Part shown: piece after piece, positions 24,331 through 32,701 of the stretch | Numbering within the stretch: the stretch's first letter is position 1 | Layout of the letters: each line of letters opens with the position of its first letter | Virus record (IMG/VR): IMGVR_UViG_3300030106_001004 | Location: 1 to 42,858 of that record | DNA: 42,858 nucleotides | Direction: 5' to 3' (one strand) | Origin: a virus | Program-made: the position numbers and the translations under genes | The notes under the pieces: model-generated | Database searches by the model: none | Told to the model about the DNA's origin: nothing | Seen by the model: only the letters and a program-made list of their open reading frames with translations

Positions 24331-24570
24331 TTAACTACCGCCTTGCCTTTTTATTTCGTTATCTAAATCGTTAGAAACTTTATCTGCAATAGCATTTATT
24401 TCTTCATCAGACCACTCAGAACGAGTTTTGTATTCATCGTCTCCAGAAGGAACATAAACTGAAGATGCTGTTATTTTATTACCATTAGAATCTATGCCTT
24501 GTTTAATAAATTTTATTTTTTCTACTACATCCATTCCTGAACATATTTTAGCTTTCCATTCTATTGCCAT
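24331..24570 (-). CDS. Hypothetical protein downstream of fibre gene
   Basis: A 79-residue protein, MAIEWKAKICSGMDVVEKIKF..., half strand and half helix (SDEEINAIADKVSNDLDNEIKRQ). It follows the fibre gene by 9 bases with a GGAGT-type ribosome site. Could be a fibre chaperone, since such genes often follow fibre genes, but no motif shows this. Confidence 0.5.
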   Translation of the reverse strand: MAIEWKAKICSGMDVVEKIKFIKQGIDSNGNKITASSVYVPSGDDEYKTRSEWSDEEINAIADKVSNDLDNEIKRQGGS

Positions 24571-24579
24571 TATTTACTC

Positions 24580-27500
24580 CTAAGTTGTAACTCTAATTTC
24601 TACTGCATATACATCATAAGTTCCCGATGCCATTGCAACTTTTAATACACCACTTGCGGCACTATATGTTCTTGCGGCGGCAGAACCAGATATACCTTGC
24701 GATGCAATAACATCAACATCACTCAATGAATAACTAACTAAATCGTGAGCCATGTTTCCACCGCTATTCATCCAAACCATTGCCAATGCTCCATACTGAG
24801 ATGCTTCTCCTATCGCTGTAGCACTTGTTCCTACACTAACTGCATCTCTAAAATTATTTCTAATGCCAGTACAATGAACTGTTGCAGTTCCTTTTCCACT
24901 GGTATTACCCATATAAACTTTTGCTATAGATGCGTTACCAATTGTTGCTGTGTTATTTGCCACTCCTTCCGCACCATTACCTAAAACTATTTGATTCTCA
25001 GCCGCACCAGTAGATACATCTGCACCTGTACCAATGACAGTATTTAATCCTCCAGAGTTTGTAATCGTGTCTCCAGCATCTTTACCAATAGCGACATTTG
25101 AGTAACTATCACCACAAGCAGTAAGAGCATTGTACCCCACAGCAGTATTATTGCTTGAGGTTGAAATTAAATCAAGTGCTTTAAATCCGATAGCCGTATT
25201 TCCAAGACCAGTTGTTAATGCGTTCAAAGCATCCATTCCCACAGCAACAGAACCTTCTTGAGTATTTAAAGCATTCATTGCATTGTATCCAATAGCAACA
25301 CAATTATTTGCCGCTTGTGATGTACTTAAAGAAAAAGCACCTACTGCAGTATTTTGCACGCCTGTTGTTAAAGCATCTAAAGAGCTTCTTCCCATTGCAG
25401 TATTATTATCTCCTGTAGTAATAGCATTTAAACCATCTAACCCAACAGCAGTATTATTAGTAGCTCCTTCCATCGCTCCTTGCATTACACCAGAACCTAC
25501 TCCTGTATTTGAAGTACAAGCTGTAGTTGTCCAATCTCCAGAACCAGCATTTGCACCAATAAAAGTATTGTGATTATTTGCAAGACCAGCATCTCGGTAC
25601 ATTGTATTATATCCAAGAGTTGTATTGTAACCTCCTTGAGTGGTTTCTGACAGGCTTTGATGTCCAACAGCAGTATTTTGTACTCCGCCAACTAATGCAG
25701 TGAGAGCAGATAATCCTATACCAACCGAACCATCCGCACTAACATCTGCTCCCCCACCAGCAGATTGACCTATAAAAACAGCGTTATTAACTGATGTAGT
25801 TGAGCTACCAGCAAAATCTCCAACAAATACATTGAAATCTCCATCAATTAAAGCATCCCCACTCCTTGCTCCGACTGATACATTGTAACCACCAGTAGTG
25901 ACTGCCTTCAAAGAATCTTGACCTATTCCAGTATTATTTGCTCCAGATGTAACACCACTTAAAGCAAGATAACCAACGCCTGTATTGTTATCTGCCGCAG
26001 AAGTCATATTCGCATCAAGAGTGCCATATCCAACTGCAACATTATAACCAGCTCCAGCATTTGTACCAGACATAGAACCAACACCAATCGCTACATTTCT
26101 TTGATTAGTGGAAGTTGTAGATGCACCACCTAATGCGTACCAACCCACAGCAACATTATCCTCACCTACATCTAATCCATCCATTGATGCGTAACCAACA
26201 GCAGTGTTCCTTGCCCCAGTAGTAATAGATTTTCCACTTTCAAATCCCACAGCCGTGTTTCCAGCTCCAGAAGTCAATGCAGTAAGGGTTTTATACCCAA
26301 TTCCAACGCTTCCTGAAGCGTCAGCAGTTAATGTACCAACACCTATTGCTTGAGAACCTATTGCCACACAATCATTTACAGCCGCAGTTGTATGATTTCC
26401 ATGTAACGCTTCCCATCCAATAGCGACATTATCATCTGATTCTGTTGTACCTCTATCCAAAGCACCAAATCCAACTACTACATTGCGTTCTCCTGTCGTC
26501 AGGTCATTTCCAGCATCTTCACCGATAAGTACATTGTAATTTCCACCAGAGGCAAGTGCATTTCCAGCTAATTTTCCAAGTACTGTATTTGATGTACCAC
26601 TATCATTATTAGATAGTGAGATTCTGGAGTTGGAGTCAATAACCATTTTTGCTGTTGGGTCTGCACCAGTACCGCCTGTCAAAAATCTTATCTGACCATC
26701 GTGCCTAACTTCAATACCCGCACTTTCTTCACTATCATTGTATCTATCATTACCCCCAGATGTATTAACAAAAGTATTAGAACCAAGATAAAGTAATACA
26801 CCTACATCACCTACTCTTACAGGTTGTATAATTGCATCTGCAGTACCACCATCTTGGTCAAATTTTATACCTTGCACTGCACTCGTATAAACAGAAGGTG
26901 AAAAGTTTATATTTTTTCCACTACCTATATTTACATCACCAGAAAAAGTAGTATTTTGACTTGAGTCTAATGTAAGTGCAAGAGCATTGCTTGTATAAAG
27001 CTCTAATGAACCAGCAGTATCACTTGCACCTCTTTTAGATACTATATCTGTAATTGGAGTAGAACCTGAGTTGCTAAAAGACCTTATGTAACTACTAAAA
27101 TCACCATCACCAGTTCTTGTTCCTTTTAATTCAATTAATGCATTTTTTGCTGATGCGGTAGCAGAAATTGTTAGCACTTTAGTGCCAGATGCCCCACTTG
27201 AAATATTGGGCAACATACCCATTCCTATGTTACCTCCCGGCTCTATAATAAAGTCAGGTTCTCCGCTTAAATCTTCTGCTATATAATACTCATCACCACC
27301 TGAACTAAAATGGTCAGAATCACTTAGCCCTTGATACCATTTAGCACTCGTTCCTGTTGAATATTCAAATCTTGCTCCACGATTTGTTGCACTCTTATCA
27401 AGCTTAACAACACAATTATTACCATCTGGTGTTATTGAAAAAGAACTACTTCCACTTATAAATTTAGTTCCTGATGAAGTTGAGGCATTAACTGTTATAG

Positions 27501-28218
27501 CACCATCATCAGCAATTCTCATTCTTTCTGTTTGGCTACCCATTACCGCACCAGATGCAGTAAAAACTATATCTTCAAATGCACTTACATATAAACTATT
27601 GCCATTTGCTGTTCTGTCACTTCCAGATGCTCTTTGCAAACCAACATTGTCATCGTGGAATTGTATTTTTTGGTTTGCTGGGTTTCCAGCAGTTGAGTCT
27701 ATTATTAAATTATCTGTTACTTTTACATCGCCAGCAAAAGTAGCATCACCAGTATCTAATAGCGTTAAGACAGTGGTGCTGTCTCCATTAATTTTTAATT
27801 CTTGACTGTTGTAATTAGCGTGGATTGACCAAATGTTGTCAGGGTCTGGATTAGTATTAGTTAATGTTATCTTGGAAAGAGTATTTGTTGAGCCTTTTAT
27901 TTCTAAAGATGAGGCTGGGTCTGCATCACCTATTCCTATTCCAAGCTTACTTCCAGAAGATAAAACTAAATTACCATTGATTATTTCATCATAATTACCA
28001 GAACCATTACCATTGACCGTTAAGTCTCCTGATATAGTTACATCACCAGAGATTGTACCTCCGGCTAGGCTTACATTTAATCTATTATTTGTAGTATCTA
28101 AAGCCGCATTTAAGGCTTCTTGTGTTGTGTGAGAAAATGCTTCTACTGCATTTCCCGAAGAATCTAGAAGTACTTTATTTAGTACCTCCTTACTTGTAAA
28201 TTTATTTATGTCTGACAT
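24580..28218 (-). CDS. Large tail fibre with YadA-like head repeats
   Basis: A 1212-residue protein. Residues 1-60 likely attach to the virion (MSDINKFTSKEVLNKVLLD). About 50-545 is fibre-like beta sequence (GTISGDVTISGDLTVNG, LEIKGSTNTLSKITLTNTN). About 545-1085 carries around twenty 20-25-residue repeats of the type (G)xNTAVGxxALxxxTTG, the left-handed beta-roll seen in YadA heads. The C-terminal 130 residues differ and would form the tip. No S74-type self-cleaving chaperone domain was seen. Inferred: trimeric receptor-binding fibre. Its repeat DNA is prone to recombination, a route for host-range change. Confidence 0.75.
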   Translation of the reverse strand: MSDINKFTSKEVLNKVLLDSSGNAVEAFSHTTQEALNAALDTTNNRLNVSLAGGTISGDVTISGDLTVNGNGSGNYDEIINGNLVLSSGSKLGIGIGDADPASSLEIKGSTNTLSKITLTNTNPDPDNIWSIHANYNSQELKINGDSTTVLTLLDTGDATFAGDVKVTDNLIIDSTAGNPANQKIQFHDDNVGLQRASGSDRTANGNSLYVSAFEDIVFTASGAVMGSQTERMRIADDGAITVNASTSSGTKFISGSSSFSITPDGNNCVVKLDKSATNRGARFEYSTGTSAKWYQGLSDSDHFSSGGDEYYIAEDLSGEPDFIIEPGGNIGMGMLPNISSGASGTKVLTISATASAKNALIELKGTRTGDGDFSSYIRSFSNSGSTPITDIVSKRGASDTAGSLELYTSNALALTLDSSQNTTFSGDVNIGSGKNINFSPSVYTSAVQGIKFDQDGGTADAIIQPVRVGDVGVLLYLGSNTFVNTSGGNDRYNDSEESAGIEVRHDGQIRFLTGGTGADPTAKMVIDSNSRISLSNNDSGTSNTVLGKLAGNALASGGNYNVLIGEDAGNDLTTGERNVVVGFGALDRGTTESDDNVAIGWEALHGNHTTAAVNDCVAIGSQAIGVGTLTADASGSVGIGYKTLTALTSGAGNTAVGFESGKSITTGARNTAVGYASMDGLDVGEDNVAVGWYALGGASTTSTNQRNVAIGVGSMSGTNAGAGYNVAVGYGTLDANMTSAADNNTGVGYLALSGVTSGANNTGIGQDSLKAVTTGGYNVSVGARSGDALIDGDFNVFVGDFAGSSTTSVNNAVFIGQSAGGGADVSADGSVGIGLSALTALVGGVQNTAVGHQSLSETTQGGYNTTLGYNTMYRDAGLANNHNTFIGANAGSGDWTTTACTSNTGVGSGVMQGAMEGATNNTAVGLDGLNAITTGDNNTAMGRSSLDALTTGVQNTAVGAFSLSTSQAANNCVAIGYNAMNALNTQEGSVAVGMDALNALTTGLGNTAIGFKALDLISTSSNNTAVGYNALTACGDSYSNVAIGKDAGDTITNSGGLNTVIGTGADVSTGAAENQIVLGNGAEGVANNTATIGNASIAKVYMGNTSGKGTATVHCTGIRNNFRDAVSVGTSATAIGEASQYGALAMVWMNSGGNMAHDLVSYSLSDVDVIASQGISGSAAARTYSAASGVLKVAMASGTYDVYAVEIRVTT
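24970..26590 (-). repeat. Degenerate tandem repeat region coding the YadA-like beta-roll
   Basis: Within the fibre gene, units of about 60-75 bases recur. On the + strand they show forms of CCAACAGCAGTATT (encoding NTAVG) followed by a region encoding AL..TTG. Units are diverged in DNA but conserved in protein pattern, so they are coding repeats and not a CRISPR array. Confidence 0.7.
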
Positions 28219-28265
28219 TGCTTATCCTATATTCCTCCACCACCGCTTAAAAGCATCTATATTGG

Positions 28266-28697
28266 TTAAACTAAGGTTGGAACCTTTACTACTCTACTCC
28301 CACCTGTTTTATCTTTTTTCCTTACTCCGTACCTTTGTACGCATTGTTTAAAACTTCTTTCGTGTTTATTAGCTAAAGCCATAGATGCTTGCATCGCACC
28401 TGCATCTGTAGCTGTGCCTGCTCTATCCATATATAAACACTTTTTAACATAATCAACTACTGCTAACTCTAAGGTATTATCTATATCTAAATTATCCGTA
28501 ATTGCTGTAACTGAGTTAGGCTCTGAGTAATACTGGATAAGTATTCCATTTGTTACGGTTTCAGATATTGCTTTGAATTTTTTTCTAGAACTAGTTCTCG
28601 CTGTTCCATTGGAATCAACGCTAGTAATTAATGCAAGCTTATCACCTTCTATAAAGTACATAGCTTGACTGTCTGGGTATTTAATACTACTTGCCAT
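28266..28697 (-). CDS. Probable head-tail connector/adaptor component
   Basis: A 143-residue protein: a beta-rich first part (YPDSQAMYFIEGDKLALITS) and a helical end (LELAVVDYVKKCLYMDRAGT...HERSFKQCVQRYGV) with a basic tail. It is one of three adaptor-sized genes between capsid and fibre genes. Assigned by position and size; no certain family. Confidence 0.5.
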   Translation of the reverse strand: MASSIKYPDSQAMYFIEGDKLALITSVDSNGTARTSSRKKFKAISETVTNGILIQYYSEPNSVTAITDNLDIDNTLELAVVDYVKKCLYMDRAGTATDAGAMQASMALANKHERSFKQCVQRYGVRKKDKTGGSRVVKVPTLV

Positions 28698-28699
28698 AA

Positions 28700-29050
28700 T
28701 TAATCCGGTACGTTTAAGTTATCTTCACTTGCTATGTCTGCTAATAATAAATCTTTATCAACTAATCTTGGTATTTTTATATAGTCACCATCACTATCCA
28801 TTAAGTAAACTCTTAATACTTGATTTACTTCTAGTTTTTTACTACTAGAGTCTTGAGCCCCATCTGCTAAATTGTAATACATTTTATCAGCAGTTGTACT
28901 AATCTTTGCATGAGAAACTTTTACTTTATAAGTTCCTATTTCTACTAGTGCATCATTTATTAAATTCATTATATATGTCTCTGGAGCACTAGGGAATACT
29001 TGCCTAACTCTACTTATTAATTCTTTTACACTTATGGAATGAACTGCCAT
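28700..29050 (-). CDS. Probable head completion/adaptor protein
   Basis: A 116-residue protein: an N-terminal helical part (VKELISRVRQVFPSAPETYIMNLINDALVEIG) as in phage adaptor proteins with a helix-rich start, then strands (VNQVLRVYLMDSDGDYIKIPRLVD). Sits between two other adaptor-type genes with almost no gap. Function inferred from position. Confidence 0.5.
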   Translation of the reverse strand: MAVHSISVKELISRVRQVFPSAPETYIMNLINDALVEIGTYKVKVSHAKISTTADKMYYNLADGAQDSSSKKLEVNQVLRVYLMDSDGDYIKIPRLVDKDLLLADIASEDNLNVPD

Positions 29051-29051
29051 A

Positions 29052-29774
29052 TTAGTTTACTAGCTTAGCTAGCCCTTTGTCATAATCTTGTTGTAATTTA
29101 ATTTGTTTCTTTTCATAGAATGAATACTTTGCATTATTATAGGAAACTCTCTGACTGGATTCTGTAGCGTAGTTAGCAACCATTTCAGAGTCTTCTCTAC
29201 CTGCATTTGTTTTTAAATTAGTCAATGCGGCTGATGCATTTGTCATAGGAGAAACATCTCCCATTAAATTATCCAAAGCTCTTATTGCGGCATACAACAC
29301 AACCAAGTGCTCTGCCTCATCTGGAAAGTTTGCTATAGTACTTACAGCACTAGCATCAACAGTTGGAAATGCAACAAACTGAACATCCGCTGTTTGATTA
29401 GCTGTAGGTGTAGGATACACTTCCAATACATTATCATACAAGAGATAAGCTGGGTCTGTAACTGTAGCAAATTCCATATCTGAGCTGTCTTGTATCCTAC
29501 CTCTTTTAAAGCTGTCCACATACCTACAAGGTCTTTGAACTCCACTACTATCTGCATCAACTCTAAGTACATTCATTATTCTACCCTTAGTATCAATACT
29601 TGTTAAGGTTGATGGAGAATTGTTAAGAGTTGTTTTATCAGCACACTTGTAGAGCATAGACATAGGAAGTGCGTTTATAATCTCTTTAGCACCAGCAGTC
29701 ATAAAGTCATCCATAGCTACTTGGTCTGAAAATGTACCGATTAAGTCTTGTATTTGTACATCAAAATTAGCCAT
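29052..29774 (-). CDS. Head-to-tail adaptor (DUF6682-like)
   Basis: A 240-residue protein with AMDDFMTAGAKEIINALPM near the N-terminus, a beta-rich middle (DPAYLLYDNVLEVYPTPT), then FPDEAEHLVVLYAAIRALDNL, a helix typical of phage adaptor proteins with the DUF6682-type fold. Follows the capsid group, as adaptors usually do. It overlaps the upstream zinc-ribbon gene by 8 bases. Confidence 0.6.
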   Translation of the reverse strand: MANFDVQIQDLIGTFSDQVAMDDFMTAGAKEIINALPMSMLYKCADKTTLNNSPSTLTSIDTKGRIMNVLRVDADSSGVQRPCRYVDSFKRGRIQDSSDMEFATVTDPAYLLYDNVLEVYPTPTANQTADVQFVAFPTVDASAVSTIANFPDEAEHLVVLYAAIRALDNLMGDVSPMTNASAALTNLKTNAGREDSEMVANYATESSQRVSYNNAKYSFYEKKQIKLQQDYDKGLAKLVN

Positions 29775-30036
29775 TTAACACACCTGCCTGCCTTACTTTT
29801 TCTTTCCAAAACTTATTACTTTTTGCAATTTTATCTTTATTAATCTTATCTATATGACTGTCCATACTAACTGTAGAAAATTCTATATCACTTCTCTTAC
29901 CTATCTCACTTTGCATAAATAAATTAGTAGTATAAACAGACTCAGAAGCTTTCTTGCCACAGCTTCTGCAGTAGAACCATTGTTCCGGGTTTGGTGTTTC
30001 GCAATGTATACAATTCATATTTACATATGGGGGCAT
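29767..30036 (-). CDS. Zinc-ribbon protein in the head gene cluster
   Basis: An 89-residue protein with CIHC and CRSC pairs (residues about 9-12 and 23-26) forming a zinc ribbon, and a charged helical tail (DSHIDKINKDKIAKSNKFWKEK). The ATG at 30036 lies within a hairpin; an in-frame ATG at 30018 just past it is an alternative start (MNCIHCETPNPE). Role in head completion is possible but only positional. Confidence 0.6.
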   Translation of the reverse strand: MPPYVNMNCIHCETPNPEQWFYCRSCGKKASESVYTTNLFMQSEIGKRSDIEFSTVSMDSHIDKINKDKIAKSNKFWKEKVRQAGVLNG

Positions 30037-30053
30037 CGTAAGACACCCCCATA
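30026..30053 (-). promoter_or_regulatory. GC-rich hairpin between decoration and zinc-ribbon genes
   Basis: TATGGGGG (30026-30033) complements CCCCCATA (30046-30053) with a 12-base loop. It follows the highly expressed capsid genes and covers the first possible start codon of the next gene. No T-run follows on the - strand. It may reduce read-through, protect the capsid mRNA 3' end, or hide a start codon. Confidence 0.5.
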
Positions 30054-30069
30054 CCTTTACTTTAATCTG

Positions 30070-30492
30070 TTAAGATTCGTAAGTCCATGAAGATGCATCA
30101 TCCATTTCTTTTATGTACCAGCCGTCTGCTGTTCCATATTTCACAGAAATAACTGCACCTTTTTTAGCACCTGTGCAACCGATATATTTTCCATCAGTAG
30201 ATGCGGATTGACCACAACCACCTAAGAATTTATCACTAGCATTAGGGTCTAGTCTTAGATACTCTGAGGAACCTAAGTCTATTCCAAGGACTACTTTATA
30301 CTCAAGACCTGTAGCCACAGCAGGTAAAGTAACAACAACATCTGCTTTATCAATGATATGAACTCCACCTACGTCTGCCGCATTATCTAATGTGACAGCA
30401 CTACTGTGATATTCTACATGGTTTGCTTTTACAGCGACTCCCTCTAAGAAAGAACCGCTATTTTGTTCTAAATAACTTGCTCTAGCCATCAT
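30070..30492 (-). CDS. Head decoration/head-fibre-like protein
   Basis: A 140-residue protein starting MMARASYLEQNSGSFLEGVAV, strand-rich throughout (VEYHSSAVTLDNAADVGGVHI, KADVVVTLPAV) and without helices. Small beta proteins directly after the major capsid gene are typically decoration proteins. The ATG overlaps the capsid TAA by one base, which couples its synthesis to that of the capsid protein. Confidence 0.6.
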   Translation of the reverse strand: MMARASYLEQNSGSFLEGVAVKANHVEYHSSAVTLDNAADVGGVHIIDKADVVVTLPAVATGLEYKVVLGIDLGSSEYLRLDPNASDKFLGGCGQSASTDGKYIGCTGAKKGAVISVKYGTADGWYIKEMDDASSWTYES

Positions 30493-31841
30493 TAAACTCC
30501 TTGTAATTGAATTAACATATGACTTTCAGGAAGAGAAACTTCCAATCCAGCCTCAGTTAAAATCATATCTTTACGAAGGTCTTCGTCAGCAGACTGAACG
30601 TTAGTCATGATTTGAGTGTCACGATTAACTCCATTACCTACCAATGGTCTGTAAGCTACATTATCCATATCAACCATACATAAGAAACCAGAAGCAAAAC
30701 CTCTGAATAGAGGCTCTTTAACTAGGTTCATTGTACCGTGAATAGTTTCAATTTGAAGAATTGTATGCCCAAAAGAACCTTGGGTTTTTTCCATATTGTA
30801 CCTTAAGTTAGACACATCATTAACAGTACTACTTGTTCCTGACATTAAAGATGTATTTAAAAATGCATCAGCTCCAAGTTTATTGAAAAATGTAATTACT
30901 GGCAAACTAGCTAATGCTAATTTTGAATCTGAGCCACCACGTGCTGGGTCATAAACAACTTCAAAATCACTAAGAATTCTGTCGTATGTTAACTGTGCCG
31001 CTGTTGCACTTCTAAAGTATGGTGCTCCTGAACTATATGATAAGTCACTTGTTCCAGTAACTGCTGTTCCATTTGCAAGAATGTGCCCAGCTATACCTTC
31101 AGAGTATTGAATACCTCCCGTAGATGCACGCTGACCAAAAAGCATAGCACGCTCAATATCTACTTTATGTTCACGAAGTTTAAGATTCCAAATTCTTTGG
31201 AACTCATCTGCGTAACCACGATAGCGAGTTGCTCTTGCAGTATTAGACATCTCACAAGCTGTTTTAAAGATTTGAGTGTAACCAAAATCATTATCCAGCT
31301 CTTCGGAGAATACATCTGGTGCTCCAGAACCTTCTCCAAAAGATGTACCAATAACAGTACATTTTGCGTTATTAACAGTTCCACCTGCATCTGCTCCTGA
31401 AATAGTCTTTCCAGTAAAAGAGGTATCTGACGAACCTATTATTGGATTAGACTCTATTCTTACGATTACTGGGTCTGAGACACTAGAGTTTTCCTGACCA
31501 ATAACAAATACCATACCTTTGATAAGCCAATCTACTGAAGCTCCACCTGAAGTATCTACATTATAACTTAATGAAGAACCAGCCGCAGGGATGGTTTCTT
31601 CGCCTTTGAGTAAGAAAGAACGGTCTGTCATAGAGATTTTTGTTCTATCTTCTAAAAATCGGAATTGTGGGTCATCCGTAGGAACTTTAGCTACCTTTGA
31701 GAGATACACGAAAAATGGTGATTCATCTGGAGCCAAGTCCGCCACACGGTCACTAAAGTTGAATAACCTACGAGTATGATAGCCAGAAGCGGCTGAACCC
31801 GGGTCACCAACATTTACAATTCCTTGATTGTAAGTCGACAT
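30492..31841 (-). CDS. Major capsid protein (SU10/DUF5309-type, HK97 fold)
   Basis: A 449-residue protein placed after the scaffold gene. Near residue 190-235 it has TQIFKTACEMSNTARATRYRGYADE followed by LREHKVDIERAMLFGQ, the signature of the DUF5309/SU10-type major head protein. The end (ILTEAGLEVSLPESHMLIQLQGV) is also typical. Builds the icosahedral shell with the HK97 fold (known for the family). A GGAGT-type ribosome site precedes the ATG. Confidence 0.85.
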   Translation of the reverse strand: MSTYNQGIVNVGDPGSAASGYHTRRLFNFSDRVADLAPDESPFFVYLSKVAKVPTDDPQFRFLEDRTKISMTDRSFLLKGEETIPAAGSSLSYNVDTSGGASVDWLIKGMVFVIGQENSSVSDPVIVRIESNPIIGSSDTSFTGKTISGADAGGTVNNAKCTVIGTSFGEGSGAPDVFSEELDNDFGYTQIFKTACEMSNTARATRYRGYADEFQRIWNLKLREHKVDIERAMLFGQRASTGGIQYSEGIAGHILANGTAVTGTSDLSYSSGAPYFRSATAAQLTYDRILSDFEVVYDPARGGSDSKLALASLPVITFFNKLGADAFLNTSLMSGTSSTVNDVSNLRYNMEKTQGSFGHTILQIETIHGTMNLVKEPLFRGFASGFLCMVDMDNVAYRPLVGNGVNRDTQIMTNVQSADEDLRKDMILTEAGLEVSLPESHMLIQLQGV

Positions 31842-31855
31842 TTAGGACTCCTTGT

Positions 31856-32608
31856 TTATATTTTAGTATTCCTTGACGAGTTCATAACCCCTTGCCATAC
31901 GTCATCTAGCTCGTTTGGTTGCTCAGGTGCAGACCCTTGAACTACTCCAGCCGTAGTTGGAATTGTTTTGGTCTTCTGAACAGCTTCTAAGTTTGGAGAT
32001 ACCTTTTCCTCACCGCCTTTATACTTTCTATACACATCAACTAACATATCCAAAGGAAGGTCTTCCCTAGGTGTAGTTGCAAATTGTATGAAGTCGTCAG
32101 CCATTTGAGGGTCTGTTATTCCGTGCTTACTAGCTAAATCCTGTCTTAAGTTATTTATCGCCATTTGTTGCTGAAACCCTTGCATCTGTTCTTGAACAGC
32201 TTGCTGAGCAACAGCCTTTTCTTGTTGCACCCTCATCTCATAAGAAGGTGAACCGGGCTTGTAATAAGCTTCCCAAGGGTCAAAAGAATCTTCTGTAACC
32301 TTAGGGGCTTCTTCTTTACTAGCCTCATTACCACTCAAAGTGTTTCTCATCGCTTCAACTACGTCAGGTCTATCTTGTAGAACCCTTCCTAGTTGCTCGT
32401 ATTTACGAAGCTCCTCGAGCTCATTATTAAGCTTGTTATACTCAGCGGCTTTTTTATCGTACATTGATTGAAACTTTTTAGCATCATCAATAACTTCTTC
32501 AGCAGGTTGTGCTGGTTCTCCACCGACTTGTACAGGCTCAACAACTTCTTCTAAAACTTCGCCTTCCACGCCTTCTATTGCGGTATTTTCGTGTATAGTG
32601 TTTTCCAT
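31856..32608 (-). CDS. Capsid scaffolding protein
   Basis: A 250-residue acidic, helical protein: an acidic start (GVEGEVLEEVVEPV), coiled coil (KKFQSMYDKKAAEYNKLNNELEELRK, about 45-70), Gln-rich helix (QQAVQEQMQGFQQQM) and a C-terminal part that would bind the capsid protein. Its place between portal and capsid genes is standard for scaffolds. CGGAG precedes the ATG. Confidence 0.8.
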   Translation of the reverse strand: MENTIHENTAIEGVEGEVLEEVVEPVQVGGEPAQPAEEVIDDAKKFQSMYDKKAAEYNKLNNELEELRKYEQLGRVLQDRPDVVEAMRNTLSGNEASKEEAPKVTEDSFDPWEAYYKPGSPSYEMRVQQEKAVAQQAVQEQMQGFQQQMAINNLRQDLASKHGITDPQMADDFIQFATTPREDLPLDMLVDVYRKYKGGEEKVSPNLEAVQKTKTIPTTAGVVQGSAPEQPNELDDVWQGVMNSSRNTKI

Positions 32609-32641
32609 TATTTTCTCCGATTTCTTTTAATTTAGCATCAC

Positions 32642-32701
32642 CTATTTAAAGATGTCTATAAAAGCAGAACCGGGTAACGTTCCCACTACTTCTGTTTTCA
32701 T
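32642..32701 (-). CDS. 19-residue possible micro-ORF between portal and scaffold
   Basis: ATG 32701 overlaps the portal TAA by one base and the frame MKTEVVGTLPGSAFIDIFK ends at TAG 32642. The same stop-start coupling is used by real genes here. It may be a true micropeptide or a device passing ribosomes to the scaffold gene 34 bases on. Confidence 0.3.
   Translation of the reverse strand: MKTEVVGTLPGSAFIDIFK

Noticed and set aside
24970-26590. Periodic repeats that could be taken for a CRISPR array
   Set aside because: Units are diverged, in frame, of uneven length and encode a known beta-roll pattern; no fixed repeat-spacer structure.
28227-28256. Nine-residue frame MLLSGGGGI just before the fibre gene
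   Set aside because: Too short and without a clear ribosome site; may only be leader sequence.
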